Source: Micromonospora coxensis
GTDB taxonomy: Bacteria; Actinomycetota; Actinomycetes; Mycobacteriales; Micromonosporaceae
NCBI RefSeq assembly: GCF_900090295.1
Contig: NZ_LT607753.1
Span: forward strand, 4,092,001-4,156,000
Direction of reading: 5' to 3'
Length of the DNA: 64,000 nucleotides
The notes beneath the pieces are model-generated. The model worked only from the letters and a program-made list of their open reading frames with translations. It made no database searches and was not told the origin of the DNA. Every line of letters starts with the position of its first letter. Positions within the stretch are counted from its first letter, which is position 1. The position numbers and the translations under genes are program-made. Below are positions 45,880 to 54,797 of the stretch, in pieces.

Positions 45880-45962
45880 GATCCTCCTCCGATGACCAAG
45901 AGCCGAGCGGTCCGCCCGAGGACGGGCGTGCCGCAGCGCATGGCCGGGCGCATGCGGGAGAA

Positions 45963-45976
45963 TGTCAGCGCTAACA
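45963..45976. promoter_or_regulatory. LacI-type operator copy 1 (TGTCAGCGCTAACA)
   Basis: A 14-bp near-perfect inverted repeat with central AGCGCT, 84 bp upstream of the GH62 start. It resembles operators of LacI-family sugar regulators in actinobacteria (TGTTAGCGCTAACA type). Confidence 0.7.
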
Positions 45977-46074
45977 GGGCCTCCGCATACCCTGGCGTAC
46001 GCCTGATCCAAGAGCCGACGACGATGCAGGCTCTGCCCGGTGAGTCGCAGGCGTTGCCGACCTCAGACATCGAC

Positions 46075-46088
46075 TGTGAGCGATAACA
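46075..46088. promoter_or_regulatory. LacI-type operator copy 2 (TGTGAGCGATAACA)
   Basis: A second 14-bp copy of TGTnAGCGnTAACA, 112 bp (about ten helical turns and a half) from copy 1. Its spacing would allow looping or control of more than one promoter. Confidence 0.6.
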
Positions 46089-46239
46089 TACCGTTCGTCA
46101 AGTCGTGATGTTCGGGGACCTGTCGGGCGGTAGCGCGCGGCGGCCTCGGGGTTCGACCGCACACCGGCGGCGCACGTCGCGGTTTCCGGATACGGCAGCA
46201 GGCCGAGGGGCGGAACGAAGACCGCCCGGCCCGCATTCG

Positions 46240-46617
46240 TCACTCGGCCTCCGCGTCGAACGCCTTGCGGGCGCGTTCGATCTGCGGCATGTGGGTATCG
46301 GCCCACTCGAGGAGGGCGTCGACCGGGGCGCGCAGGGTCTTTCCCAGCCGGGTGATCCGGTACTCCACCGCGACAGGGCGGGTCGCCACGACGTGACGTT
46401 CGACGATCCCGTTGCGCTCGAGCCGTCGCAGGGTCGCGGTGAGTGACTTCTGCGTCACCTTCGGAACCGCCCGGCGCAGCTCGTTGAACCGGCACGGGCG
46501 CTCGCACAGTTCGTTGAGAACGCTGAGCGACCACTTGTCCAACACCTGGTCGAGCAACTCGCGATGCGGCGCGTCGATACGCAGTTCCTCGGCGCGGGCG
46601 GTGGTGGTATCGCGCAT
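46240..46617 (-). CDS. HxlR-family transcriptional regulator
   Basis: A 125-aa HxlR-type winged helix. The core is LLDQVLDKWSLSVLNELCERPCRFNELRRAVPKVTQKSLTATLRRLERNGIVERHV, followed by the wing with RPVAVEYRITRLGKTL. C49 in the CERPC region could be redox-active, as in some family members. The ATG at 46617 follows AAGGAG about eleven bases upstream. It is divergent from the RidA gene with 79 bp between starts; control of that gene is likely. Confidence 0.92.
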   Translation of the reverse strand: MRDTTTARAEELRIDAPHRELLDQVLDKWSLSVLNELCERPCRFNELRRAVPKVTQKSLTATLRRLERNGIVERHVVATRPVAVEYRITRLGKTLRAPVDALLEWADTHMPQIERARKAFDAEAE

Positions 46618-46696
46618 GTAACCAGGTCTCCTTGAAGTGTCCTGCGGCAACTAGGTATCAATGGTAAACCGAGCCGATTCCCGTAGAGGAGAAACG

Positions 46697-47107
46697 ATGC
46701 CCGTCACCCGCTTCAGCCCCGACGGCCTCCAGCCGCACACGCCCTACCATCACGTGGCGGTGGCCACCGGGTCACGGCACATCCACGTCAGCGGTCAGAT
46801 CGCACGCCTGGGCGACGGCACACCGGTCGCGCCCGGCGACCTGTCCGGGCAGGTCGCGCAGGCGCTGCGCAACACCGGCCGGGCCCTCGCCGGAGCCGAC
46901 GCCTCATTCGAGGACGTGGTCCGGTTGACCTTCTACGTCACCGACTGGGCACCCGAGAAGATCGGGCCGTTCATGGCCGGGATCGAATCGGTCGTCGAGG
47001 AGCTCGGTCTGCCCTGGCCCCTTCCGCCGGCGTCGCTGATCGGGGTGGACTACCTCTTCGAGCCCGACGTGCTCGTCGAACTGGAGGCGACCGCGATCTC
47101 GCAGTGA
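46697..47107 (+). CDS. RidA (Rid/YjgF/UK114) family protein
   Basis: A 136-aa Rid-family protein. It opens PVTRFSPDGLQPHTPYHHVAVATGSRHIHVSGQIA and ends VDYLFEPDVLVELEATA; canonical RidA deaminates reactive enamine/imine intermediates. The usual catalytic Arg near the C-terminus (as in Escherichia coli RidA R105) is not seen in the equivalent stretch, so this may be a Rid subgroup with another role. The ATG at 46697 follows AGAGGAG. Divergent from HxlR. Confidence 0.88.
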   Translation: MPVTRFSPDGLQPHTPYHHVAVATGSRHIHVSGQIARLGDGTPVAPGDLSGQVAQALRNTGRALAGADASFEDVVRLTFYVTDWAPEKIGPFMAGIESVVEELGLPWPLPPASLIGVDYLFEPDVLVELEATAISQ

Positions 47108-47200
47108 GTGCTTCCTGCTCGATCGCGAGACGGAGACAGCGGTCGCACGGCCACGCGTCGGTGTCGCCACCTCACGCCCTGCATCACCCTGTGTCATCGT

Positions 47201-47236
47201 GCCCAGCATCAGGCCGACTCCGGCCTGATGCTGGGC
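47201..47236 (+). terminator. Hairpin terminator after RidA gene
   Basis: A perfect 15-bp stem (GCCCAGCATCAGGCC and complement) with a 6-nt loop lies about 95 bp past the RidA stop and ends 47 bp before the LysR start. Confidence 0.75.
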
Positions 47237-47283
47237 AGGTGCCGCGCCAGTTCGTCCATGCGCTCCGGGTATAGGTTCGGTGA

Positions 47284-48216
47284 GTGGATGTGGTCGCCGC
47301 CTGCCGGGCCTTCGTCGCGGTCAGCGGCCACGGCAGCTTCACCTCCGGGGCCGCAGCTGCGGGCATCCCCCAGTCGGTCGCCAGTCGCCGGGTCGCCGCC
47401 CTGGAGGAGCACTTCGGGGCGCGGCTGTTCGACCGGTCGTCCCGGGCGGTCCGGTTGACGTCGTTCGGGCAGGACATGCTGCCGTCGGCCCGGCGCCTGG
47501 TCGACCTCGCCGACGCCATGCGCGACGACGCCGAGCGGGCCCGGTTGCGGCCGCTGCGGGTCGCCGTACCCGAGATCTGCCCGCCGCGCCGCCTCGCCGA
47601 TCTGGTGGTCGCGGCGCGGCGGCAGGGGATCCACCTGGAGGTACGGCCGGCCGGCCCATCCGAGCGTCAACGGCTCTGCCGGACCCTGGAGGTCGGTGCC
47701 GGGATCGTGGCGGTTCCGGAGGCGACAGCCGCCTGGCGGGTCCCGCTGGGGCTGGCCGCCCGGACCCCCTTCCCGGCGCCGACGGTGTTCCTGGAGACGC
47801 TGCGCAGCGGCAGGGCCCGGACGCAGGCACGCCGGAGGATCCTGATCCAACCCGAGGACGACGTCGCGCACCTACGCGACCCACTGACCCGCGTCGGCCA
47901 GGCGGCCGGCCTGGCACCGGCCCAGGTGACGGTCGCGCCGTCGCTGGTCGACGCCGCGGCAGCGGCCCTCGGCTCTCCCGACCTGCTGCTCTGCTCCCGT
48001 CAACAGGCCGAGGAGTTCGACCTGCACTGGCGCCCTCTCGCCGGCCCGCGGCTCCTGCGGGGCTACGACGTCGCCACCGGCACCCGCGAGGACCTCGATC
48101 AGCTCAGCACGGTCCTGTACGCGGACATCGCCCACTGCCTGGGCGCCTCCGCCGGTGACCCGAGGCCGGCCGAGGGCTCGCCACCCGGCAGCCCGTCGAC
48201 CGGAGATCCGACATGA
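47284..48216 (+). CDS. LysR-family regulator, BlaA-like
   Basis: A 310-aa LysR-type regulator. The N-terminal helix-turn-helix (residues 5-60: CRAFVAVSGHGSFTSGAAAAGIPQSVASRRVAALEEHFG) is followed by a shortened effector domain (residues 90-290). It begins at GTG 47284. The stop overlaps the next start (ATGA), coupling it to a cytosolic SxxK/KTG protein. The LysR plus penicillin-recognising-fold pairing is the arrangement of BlaA/BlaB, which control beta-lactamase in Streptomyces cacaoi. A beta-lactamase gene lies 3 kb away, so the same role is likely, by inference. Confidence 0.88.
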   Translation: MDVVAACRAFVAVSGHGSFTSGAAAAGIPQSVASRRVAALEEHFGARLFDRSSRAVRLTSFGQDMLPSARRLVDLADAMRDDAERARLRPLRVAVPEICPPRRLADLVVAARRQGIHLEVRPAGPSERQRLCRTLEVGAGIVAVPEATAAWRVPLGLAARTPFPAPTVFLETLRSGRARTQARRRILIQPEDDVAHLRDPLTRVGQAAGLAPAQVTVAPSLVDAAAAALGSPDLLLCSRQQAEEFDLHWRPLAGPRLLRGYDVATGTREDLDQLSTVLYADIAHCLGASAGDPRPAEGSPPGSPSTGDPT

Positions 48217-49133
48217 GCGCCATCGCGGTGGTACGCAACGCCCAGGACCTGCTCGACGAGGCGGGACTGCACGGCGCCTTCCTGGTCCGCAACCTCGACA
48301 CCGGCGCGGAGATCGGCTTCGACGCGGACACCCCGTATCCGGCGGCGTCGCTGGTGAAGGTGCCACTGGCGGTCGCCGTGCTGGAACGGGTCGCGCGCGG
48401 GGAACTCGACCCGGCGACACCGGTCGACGTCCCGCCCGGTCGGATCACCACACCGGGCCCGACCGGGCTGAGCCGCTTCCGCCATCCCGCGCGGATAGCC
48501 GTGGACGACCTGCTCTACCTCAGCACCTGCATCAGCGACTCGGTCGCCGCCGACGTCCTGTTCGACCTCGTCCCGCCGGCCGCGGTCGCCGCCGAACTGC
48601 GGCGACTACGCATCGACGGCATCGCTGTACGACATCGCGTCGGCGACCTCACCGACACCCCCGCCGAACGCCTCGGCCCCGACGACGTGCACCTGGCCCA
48701 CTCCCTCGCCATCGGCGCGACCACCCCTGGGCAGGGCCATCCCGTCGCCCAGCTCGACGTCACCCGCGCCAACGCCGGATCGGCCCGGGCCTTCGTCGAC
48801 CTGCTGCAGGCCCTCTGGCGGCCTTCGACGATCCTGGCGGCCACCGCGGCCCGGGTGCGCGCCCTGATGGGTGACAACCTGCACCGGCAGCGGCTCGCCC
48901 CCGACTTCACCTCCGACGCCTCCCGCTGGGCGTCGAAGACCGGCACCCTGCTGCACCTGCGCCACGAGGTGGGCGTGGTGGACCACGCGGACGGGCAGTC
49001 GTACGCGGTCGCCGCGCTCACCGCCTCCCGGGTGCCCGCCGTCGCCCAGCCCGGCAGCGAGGCGACGATGGCCCAGGTCGCCCGTTCCCTGCACGACCAC
49101 CTCCGCACCGGCACACTGCCGTGGTGGGGTTAG
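48213..49133 (+). CDS. Cytosolic class A beta-lactamase-fold protein, BlaB-like
   Basis: A 306-aa penicillin-recognising-fold protein without a signal peptide. Motifs are S46-L-V-K49 (SxxK), S108-D-S110 in place of the usual SDN, and K242-T-G. No E166-like ExxLN motif is seen, so efficient beta-lactam hydrolysis is doubtful. Together with the overlapping LysR gene this matches BlaB, a regulator-type homolog in Streptomyces cacaoi that does not act as a normal beta-lactamase. Start is the ATGA overlap at 48213. Confidence 0.87.
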   Translation: MSAIAVVRNAQDLLDEAGLHGAFLVRNLDTGAEIGFDADTPYPAASLVKVPLAVAVLERVARGELDPATPVDVPPGRITTPGPTGLSRFRHPARIAVDDLLYLSTCISDSVAADVLFDLVPPAAVAAELRRLRIDGIAVRHRVGDLTDTPAERLGPDDVHLAHSLAIGATTPGQGHPVAQLDVTRANAGSARAFVDLLQALWRPSTILAATAARVRALMGDNLHRQRLAPDFTSDASRWASKTGTLLHLRHEVGVVDHADGQSYAVAALTASRVPAVAQPGSEATMAQVARSLHDHLRTGTLPWWG

Positions 49134-49210
49134 CCGGCGACGAGCACGACCGGCTTCCACACCAGGTCACCACCGCACCGGGACATCTCGACGTACGGGT
49201 CGCGCGTGGC

Positions 49211-51370
49211 TCAGCGGGTCAGTTCCGTCGGCGCCGGTGCGAAATCGATGCGTGGCTTGCCCTGCATCGCCGCCGCCAGGGTCTCGTAGACCGGCGGGTT
49301 GACACCGTCGCGCTGCTGGTGCCGCATCTTCACGGTGGTCTGCGGCCAATCCGGGTCGGTCAGGATGCCCGCCACGGCGTACTGCTTGGTCATCGCGACC
49401 AGGGAGGCGTAGTTCTCCGCGTCGGTGGTGCCGGTCTTGCCGGCGACCGGCGCGTCCACTGCGGCTTTCACCTGCGCGGCCGTCCGACTGCCGCCACACC
49501 GGCTGGTGGCGGAGTCGTCGCCGACGGGGCAGCGGGCGACATCGACGGCGGCGCGCGCCACTGCGGTGTCGATCCGCTTCTCGCAACGGGGATCGGCGAC
49601 GCTCAGGGTCCCGCCGTCCGGACCGCGGATCTCCTGCACCGGTGTCGGTGCGCACCAGGTGCCGTCCGCGGCCAGCGTCGCGTACGCGTTGGCCAGTTCC
49701 AAGGGGGTCGTGGCGGAGACGCCCAGGGTGAACGCGCCCCAGTCGTGGGCGGCCTCCCGGTCGTCGGCCCACCGGTTCTCCCGGTCGACCCGGAACTGGA
49801 TGCCGAGCCGCTTGGCCACGTCGACCACGTTCTCGGCGCCGACCTGCTGCTGCAGCGGAACGAAGTAGGTGTTGGTCGACCGGGAGAACGCGCTCCACAT
49901 GTTCAGCACGCCACCGGCCCTCTTGTCGGAGTTCGTGGGGCAGTACAGATCGGTGCCTGGACACGCGGTGGGGCTGGCGCGGTCGATGACGTACTCCGAC
50001 CGAAACCGTTGTGGTGCGTCGATGGTGTGGCTCAGCGGGATGCCCTTCTCCAAGGCGGCGACGACGGTGAAGATCTTGAAGGTCGAGCCGGCCTGGTAGC
50101 CGGTGATGCCGTCCCCTCCGGTGAGCAACGGGTTCACCGTGTGGGGGTAGTTGCCCGAGGCGCCCTTCGCCCGCTGCTTCGGGTCACTGTGCGGCTCGTT
50201 GGTCGGGTTCCTCGGGTCGTCGGGCCGGAAGGTGCGGTTCACGGCGAGGGCACGGACGCGGCCCGTGCCCGGTTCCACCGCGGCGACCATGGCCGCTTCC
50301 TCGGCGGTCTCGCTTTTGGCCCTGCGTACCGCCTGGTCCGCGCCGCGCTGCGCCTGCACGTCGAGGCTGGTGGTGATCGTGTATCCGCCGCTCTTGAGTC
50401 GCCGCTCCCGGTCATAGGTGGTGGAGCCGAAGGTCTCCTGCGACATCCACCAGCGGTAGAGGTAGTCGCAGAAGAAGCCCCAGTAGCGCTGGTTGGTGGC
50501 GACGCAGCCGTTCGGGGTGCGCTCGTCCTCGACGACCATCTCGGTGGCCTTGGCCGCGTCGGCCTGCTGCTGGTTGATCGCGCCGATGGTGACCATGTTC
50601 TGCAGGACGTAGTTGCGCCGGTCGAGGGCGAGACCCCGGCCGCTGCGGGTGGTCGGGTCGTTCTGGCTCGGCGCCTTCACCATGCCGGCCAGCAGCGCGG
50701 CCTCCGCCAGCTCGAGCTTGCTGGGCGGCTTGCCGAAGTAGACCTGGCTGGCGGCGAAGATGCCGTACGCCCCGTTGCCGAAGGCGGCGATGTTGAGGTA
50801 GCGCTCCAGGATCTCGTCCTTGGAGAACTCCTTGTCGATCTCCAGGGCGTAGCGCATCTCGCGCAGCTTGCGGGCGCTGGTGTCCTCGGTCGCGGCGACC
50901 ACGTCGGCCGGGTGCGAGGCGGAGTACGCGATGGCGAGCCGCACGTACTGCATGGTCAGCGTCGAGGCGCCCTGCTGACCGTTCGTGCCGGACTGGTTGT
51001 TGACGAAGGCCCGGGCGACGCCGTTGAGGTCGACCCCGTGGTGCTGGTAGAAGTCGTGGTCCTCGGCGGCGATGATCGCCTTCTGCATCAACGGCGACAC
51101 GTCGGCGAGCTTCACGTCCCGCCGGTTCTCGTCGTACATGGTCGCCAGCGGGGTCTTGCCGTCCGAGGCCAGCAGGTAGCTGATCTGCGGCGCCCGGGCC
51201 ACGGTCAGCTCCTTCGGCAGTGCGCCGAACGTCTCGGCGCCGGCCTTCGCCGTCAGGCCGGACATCGCCACCGCGGGGAAGGCCGCCGCCGCGACCACCA
51301 CTCCGGCCAGAAGGCCACAGATCAGCAGCGATGCGGCGTTGGTGACGACATGGTGGTCACGTTTCCGCAT
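49211..51370 (-). CDS. Class A penicillin-binding protein (transglycosylase/transpeptidase)
   Basis: A 719-aa bifunctional cell-wall synthase. One N-terminal transmembrane helix (about residues 11-35) is followed by a GT51 domain with catalytic E103 (AAEDHDFYQHHGVD) and GASTLTMQ. The transpeptidase domain has S429-T-F-K432, S498-T-N500 and KTGTTDAEN. It polymerises and cross-links peptidoglycan outside the membrane. It lies 148 bp downstream of the beta-lactamase on the same strand, so both may belong to one induced unit. Convergent with the BlaB-like gene. Confidence 0.95.
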   Translation of the reverse strand: MRKRDHHVVTNAASLLICGLLAGVVVAAAAFPAVAMSGLTAKAGAETFGALPKELTVARAPQISYLLASDGKTPLATMYDENRRDVKLADVSPLMQKAIIAAEDHDFYQHHGVDLNGVARAFVNNQSGTNGQQGASTLTMQYVRLAIAYSASHPADVVAATEDTSARKLREMRYALEIDKEFSKDEILERYLNIAAFGNGAYGIFAASQVYFGKPPSKLELAEAALLAGMVKAPSQNDPTTRSGRGLALDRRNYVLQNMVTIGAINQQQADAAKATEMVVEDERTPNGCVATNQRYWGFFCDYLYRWWMSQETFGSTTYDRERRLKSGGYTITTSLDVQAQRGADQAVRRAKSETAEEAAMVAAVEPGTGRVRALAVNRTFRPDDPRNPTNEPHSDPKQRAKGASGNYPHTVNPLLTGGDGITGYQAGSTFKIFTVVAALEKGIPLSHTIDAPQRFRSEYVIDRASPTACPGTDLYCPTNSDKRAGGVLNMWSAFSRSTNTYFVPLQQQVGAENVVDVAKRLGIQFRVDRENRWADDREAAHDWGAFTLGVSATTPLELANAYATLAADGTWCAPTPVQEIRGPDGGTLSVADPRCEKRIDTAVARAAVDVARCPVGDDSATSRCGGSRTAAQVKAAVDAPVAGKTGTTDAENYASLVAMTKQYAVAGILTDPDWPQTTVKMRHQQRDGVNPPVYETLAAAMQGKPRIDFAPAPTELTR

Positions 51371-51518
51371 CCCGGGTCACCTCGATTCGTAGGGTGCTGG
51401 GCAGCAGCGGCCCACCAGTCGGCGTCCCACGCCCCGGCCGGGCCTTCATCGCCGCCGCCCTGCGGTGTCCGACACGTCGGTGCGGGCGCACGGCGACGAG
51501 TGGGTGCCGGTCACCCGG

Positions 51519-52424
51519 TCACCAGCTGGCCAGCACCGCCTTCGTCGCCTCGGCGATGAGGGCGTTGTCATAGCTGGCGTCCTTCTCGTCCCGGCTGGAC
51601 AGCACTGCGAGGACGATCGGCGCCCGGTCCGGCGGCCAGATCACCGCGATGTCGTTGCGGGTGCCGTAGCCGCCGGCACCGGTCTTGTCCCCGACGACCC
51701 AGCCGTCGGGCACACCGGCGCGGATCAGCTCACCGCCGGTGGTGTTGCCCCGCAGCCAACCGTTGAGGATGTCACGGTCCGCGGGTTCGAGGGCGTCACC
51801 GACGGCGTACGCCCGCAGGGTCCCGGCCAGAGCCCGCGCGGTGCTGGTGTCCCGTCGATCGCCGGGCCTGGCCTCGTTGAGCGCGGTCTCGTAGCGCGCC
51901 GGGTCGGTGACCTTGTCACCGACCTCGCGCAGTTCCTTCTCGAACTTCTGCGGTCCGCCGAGCTGGCGCAACATCAGGTTGCCGGCGGTGTTGTCGCTGT
52001 ACCGGACGGCGGCGTCCGCGATGGCGCGCAGCGTCATGCCCGTGGCGACGTGCCGCTCGGTGACCGGCGAGTAGGTCACCAGGTCGTCCGCCGAGTACCG
52101 CACCACCCGGTCCAGCTCGGCGTCCGTGGTCTCGTCGAGGACCTCGGCGGCGGCCAACGCCTTGAAGGTCGAGGCGTACGCGAACCGTTCGTCGGCCCGG
52201 TACCCCACCGTCCGCCCACTGCCGGTGTCGATCGCGTAGACGCCCAGCCGCGCGTCGAACTTCTCCTCCAGCTGCCGGAACTCGTGCTCCCGGTCGGGTG
52301 CGGGTGACGCGGGGGCCGTCACCGTGCTGTCCCGCGTCGGCTGCTCGGCGGCACCGGCGGGGCTGCAGGCGGCCAGGGACACCACTGCCGCCGTGACCAC
52401 CAGGCGGTGTGTCGCAAGAACCAT
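51519..52424 (-). CDS. Class A beta-lactamase
   Basis: A 301-aa serine beta-lactamase, probably a lipoprotein (signal with LAAC, Cys20). Active-site motifs are complete: S85-T-F-K88, S143-D-N145, the general base E179 in ETALN, and K247-T-G249. Length and spacing match Streptomyces-type class A enzymes, so it should hydrolyse penicillins. The ATG at 52424 follows CGAGGAG. The LysR/BlaB-like pair 3 kb away is the probable regulator. No frameshift or motif loss is present. Confidence 0.95.
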   Translation of the reverse strand: MVLATHRLVVTAAVVSLAACSPAGAAEQPTRDSTVTAPASPAPDREHEFRQLEEKFDARLGVYAIDTGSGRTVGYRADERFAYASTFKALAAAEVLDETTDAELDRVVRYSADDLVTYSPVTERHVATGMTLRAIADAAVRYSDNTAGNLMLRQLGGPQKFEKELREVGDKVTDPARYETALNEARPGDRRDTSTARALAGTLRAYAVGDALEPADRDILNGWLRGNTTGGELIRAGVPDGWVVGDKTGAGGYGTRNDIAVIWPPDRAPIVLAVLSSRDEKDASYDNALIAEATKAVLASW

Positions 52425-52576
52425 GATCACTCCTCGTCGATACGCGGACCGGGCACCGGACAGCCGGTCGGACAGACTCGACCCTGACAGCGATCCGGCA
52501 TGCGGTCGAAGACAGAAGTCGCGGGATTCATGCCGATCAGACATCAACGGCGCGGCGCGGACCGACCGCAGGCGGA

Positions 52577-53755
52577 TCAGGAGCGGCGCTCCGCGAAGGG
52601 TCCACCGGCGGCGAACGCCCGCTCGGCGAAGCGTTCGGCGATGCGTCGGTGGGTGGCGGTGTCCGGATGGAGCTGATCGGGCAACGGCAGCTCGGCGAAG
52701 TCGGCCTCGCCGTAGAGGTCGAGGCCGTCGAGGTGGTGTAGGTTCGGGTCGTCGGCAGCGCGCTGGGCGGTGATCCGCGCCAACTCGTCCCGGATGACAC
52801 GGAGGGTGAGCTTCCCGCTCGCCCGCTCCGCCGGGTCGCCGGTGGCCCGGAACCGCACCTGTCCGGTGGCGAGGGCGGTCAGGTCGAACGCGCCGGGACC
52901 GGGGGTGTCCTCGTGGATGGGGCAGTAGATCGGGGAGACGACCAGCAACGGCGTGGTGGGGTGGCCGTCGCGGATGGTGTCGAGGAAGCCGTGCACGGCC
53001 GGGGTGAAGGCGCGCAGCCGCATCAGGTCGGCGTTGACCAGGTTGATGCCGATCTTCACGCTGATCAGGTCGGCCGGGGTGTCCCGCATGGTGCGGGCGG
53101 TGAACGGGTCGAGCAGCGCGCTGCCGCCGAAGCCGAGATTGACCAGGTCGACGCCGCCGAGGGACGCGGCGACAGCCGGCCAGGTGGCGGTGGGGCTGGT
53201 GGCGTTGGAGCCCTGACTGATGGAGCTGCCGTGGTGCAGCCACACCCGGCGCCCCGGGTCGGGCACGGGTGCGACGGGAGCGTCGGTGCGCAGGGCGACG
53301 AGTTCGGTGGTTTCGTGGTGCGGCAGCCAGATCTCGACATCCTTCACCCGGTCGGGCAGGCCGGTGAACCGGACGGTGCCGGGTGGAGCGGACCGGCGCT
53401 GCGTGGTCCCGCTGGTCATGTCGATGGTCACCGTGTCCCCGCCGGTGACGCTGGTCTGGTCGGTCAGGTGACCGTCGACGAGCAGGTCGTAGACGCCGTC
53501 GGGGCGGCCCGGCAGGCCGACGTAGGTGTGTCGGGTGGGCAGCGTGTCCAGCTCGACCGCGGTCGCGCGGGTGCGGAAGGCCAGCCGCACGCCGGCGGGT
53601 TGAGCCTCCACCATGGCGAGTTGCCCGTCGGTGTACTGGGCGCGGGCCCAGGCGGGCAGCCGGTGCGGCAGCACCCCGCGCGCGGTGCGCTGCACGTCGA
53701 GCGCTCCGCGCAGGAGGTCCGTGCTGATCGGGGTGGTGATCCAGGCGGACATCAT
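52577..53755 (-). CDS. SGNH/GDSL-type hydrolase
   Basis: A 392-aa protein without signal peptide. The N-terminal half (about 1-160) is a beta-rich domain. The C-terminal half is an SGNH fold: block [10 protein letters not shown] (S in GSS instead of GDS), block II GFGGSA, block III KIGIN and block V DQLHPD with the catalytic Asp/His pair. It probably acts as an esterase or deacylase on a sugar. MM at the start leaves the initiator ambiguous by one codon. An 18-bp palindrome lies about 80 bp upstream. Confidence 0.88.
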   Translation of the reverse strand: MMSAWITTPISTDLLRGALDVQRTARGVLPHRLPAWARAQYTDGQLAMVEAQPAGVRLAFRTRATAVELDTLPTRHTYVGLPGRPDGVYDLLVDGHLTDQTSVTGGDTVTIDMTSGTTQRRSAPPGTVRFTGLPDRVKDVEIWLPHHETTELVALRTDAPVAPVPDPGRRVWLHHGSSISQGSNATSPTATWPAVAASLGGVDLVNLGFGGSALLDPFTARTMRDTPADLISVKIGINLVNADLMRLRAFTPAVHGFLDTIRDGHPTTPLLVVSPIYCPIHEDTPGPGAFDLTALATGQVRFRATGDPAERASGKLTLRVIRDELARITAQRAADDPNLHHLDGLDLYGEADFAELPLPDQLHPDTATHRRIAERFAERAFAAGGPFAERRS

Positions 53756-54261
53756 GCTCTCAATCCGTCAAGTGGCTTGTCGGATGGCGGTGACCCGGCG
53801 GCCGGGTCACTCACACCGGTCGTGTTCGCGGGCGTAGCGGGCCCGCTACGTGGCGGGACCGGGTCTGAGGCCTGCGCCGGCCGCTCCACCCGCCCACCAA
53901 GATCAATCAAAGTTACCTGGGTTGCCCCCTTCGTGTGTTGGTCGCAGCGGGGCATTGCTGTGGTCGCCTGCCGAGGCTCAGCAGAGGCGTGGTGAGCCTG
54001 GCAAGGTGGACGTGCATCGCGCTGTCCGGCGCCTGGCCGGGCGTGGCCATGCCAGCGACAACGTCGAATTCTTCCGAATGTTGTCGTATTCGACGACGTC
54101 AGCCCTCGAAACCACCCGTCGGTGACCACGTCACGAACGCGTGTGACGTCGTGTTGGACCACGGCCCGCGGCAAGTGCTGGTCCTGTCTTTCGGGTGCGC
54201 CACCAGATGACTGCGGTGATGACGATGGCGGCGCTGGTACTTCCCGCGGTGGTCGGACCCG
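53756..54261. other. 506-bp gap with inverted repeats, no supported gene
   Basis: This gap between the SGNH hydrolase start and YccF stop contains a perfect 18-bp palindrome (53833-53850) and nested short inverted repeats around 54057-54098 in a less GC-rich patch. Reading frames here have poor composition. It may carry the hydrolase promoter. Confidence 0.5.
53833..53850. promoter_or_regulatory. Perfect palindrome CGTAGCGGGCCCGCTACG
   Basis: An 18-bp perfect palindrome 78 bp upstream of the SGNH hydrolase start. Length and symmetry fit a dimeric repressor site. No match to a known regulator is recalled. Confidence 0.5.
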
Positions 54262-54642
54262 TTACGGGGTGTCGATGACCTCGCGTCCGAGGGGCCAGAA
54301 CGCGGCGGGGACGAGCTTGAAGTTGGCGATCCCGAACGGGATGCCGATGATCGTGAGGCACAGCGCGATGCCGGCGAGGAGGTGGGACAGGGCCAGCCAC
54401 CAGCCGGCGAGCACCACCCAGAGGACGTTGGCCAGCCCGGAGGCGATCCCGGAGTCGGGCTTGGGTACGACGGTGCGGCCGAACGGCCACAGAGAGTAGA
54501 CCGCCAGCCGGAGCGCCGCGACGCCGAACGGAACCGTGACCACCAGGAGAAAGCAGATCAGCGCGGCGACGCCGTAACCGGCGGCGAGGACGATACCGCC
54601 GCCGAATATGAGCCACAGCACGTTGAGCACAAAGCGGATCAT
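54262..54642 (-). CDS. YccF-domain membrane protein
   Basis: A 126-aa protein of the YccF family with two pairs of transmembrane helices. Each half contains the family repeat (LWLIFGGGI... VPFGVAALRLAVYSLWPFGR; LWVVLAGWW... IPFGIANFKLVPAAFWPLG). Function is unknown. The ATG at 54642 is chosen. It follows the exchanger gene on the same strand after 155 bp. Confidence 0.9.
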   Translation of the reverse strand: MIRFVLNVLWLIFGGGIVLAAGYGVAALICFLLVVTVPFGVAALRLAVYSLWPFGRTVVPKPDSGIASGLANVLWVVLAGWWLALSHLLAGIALCLTIIGIPFGIANFKLVPAAFWPLGREVIDTP

Positions 54643-54797
54643 GTTCTGAGCATGACCGACGCGTGCCACCCGGGTGGCGCTGTCGACAGGGACCGCCAGC
54701 GCCGGCGATCGGCGCAGCTGCTCTCCGTGCGAGCAACCTGGCGACTTTGCTCTGGGCGAGGGCTGCGGCGGCGAGGTGTCGGGCATGCAGGCGTGGG

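Larger units (their letters stand above)
45880..46239. other. Regulatory gap upstream of GH62
   Basis: A 360-bp region without a supported gene. It contains two copies of the motif TGTnAGCGnTAACA and relatively AT-rich stretches. No reading frame of quality is seen. Confidence 0.6.
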
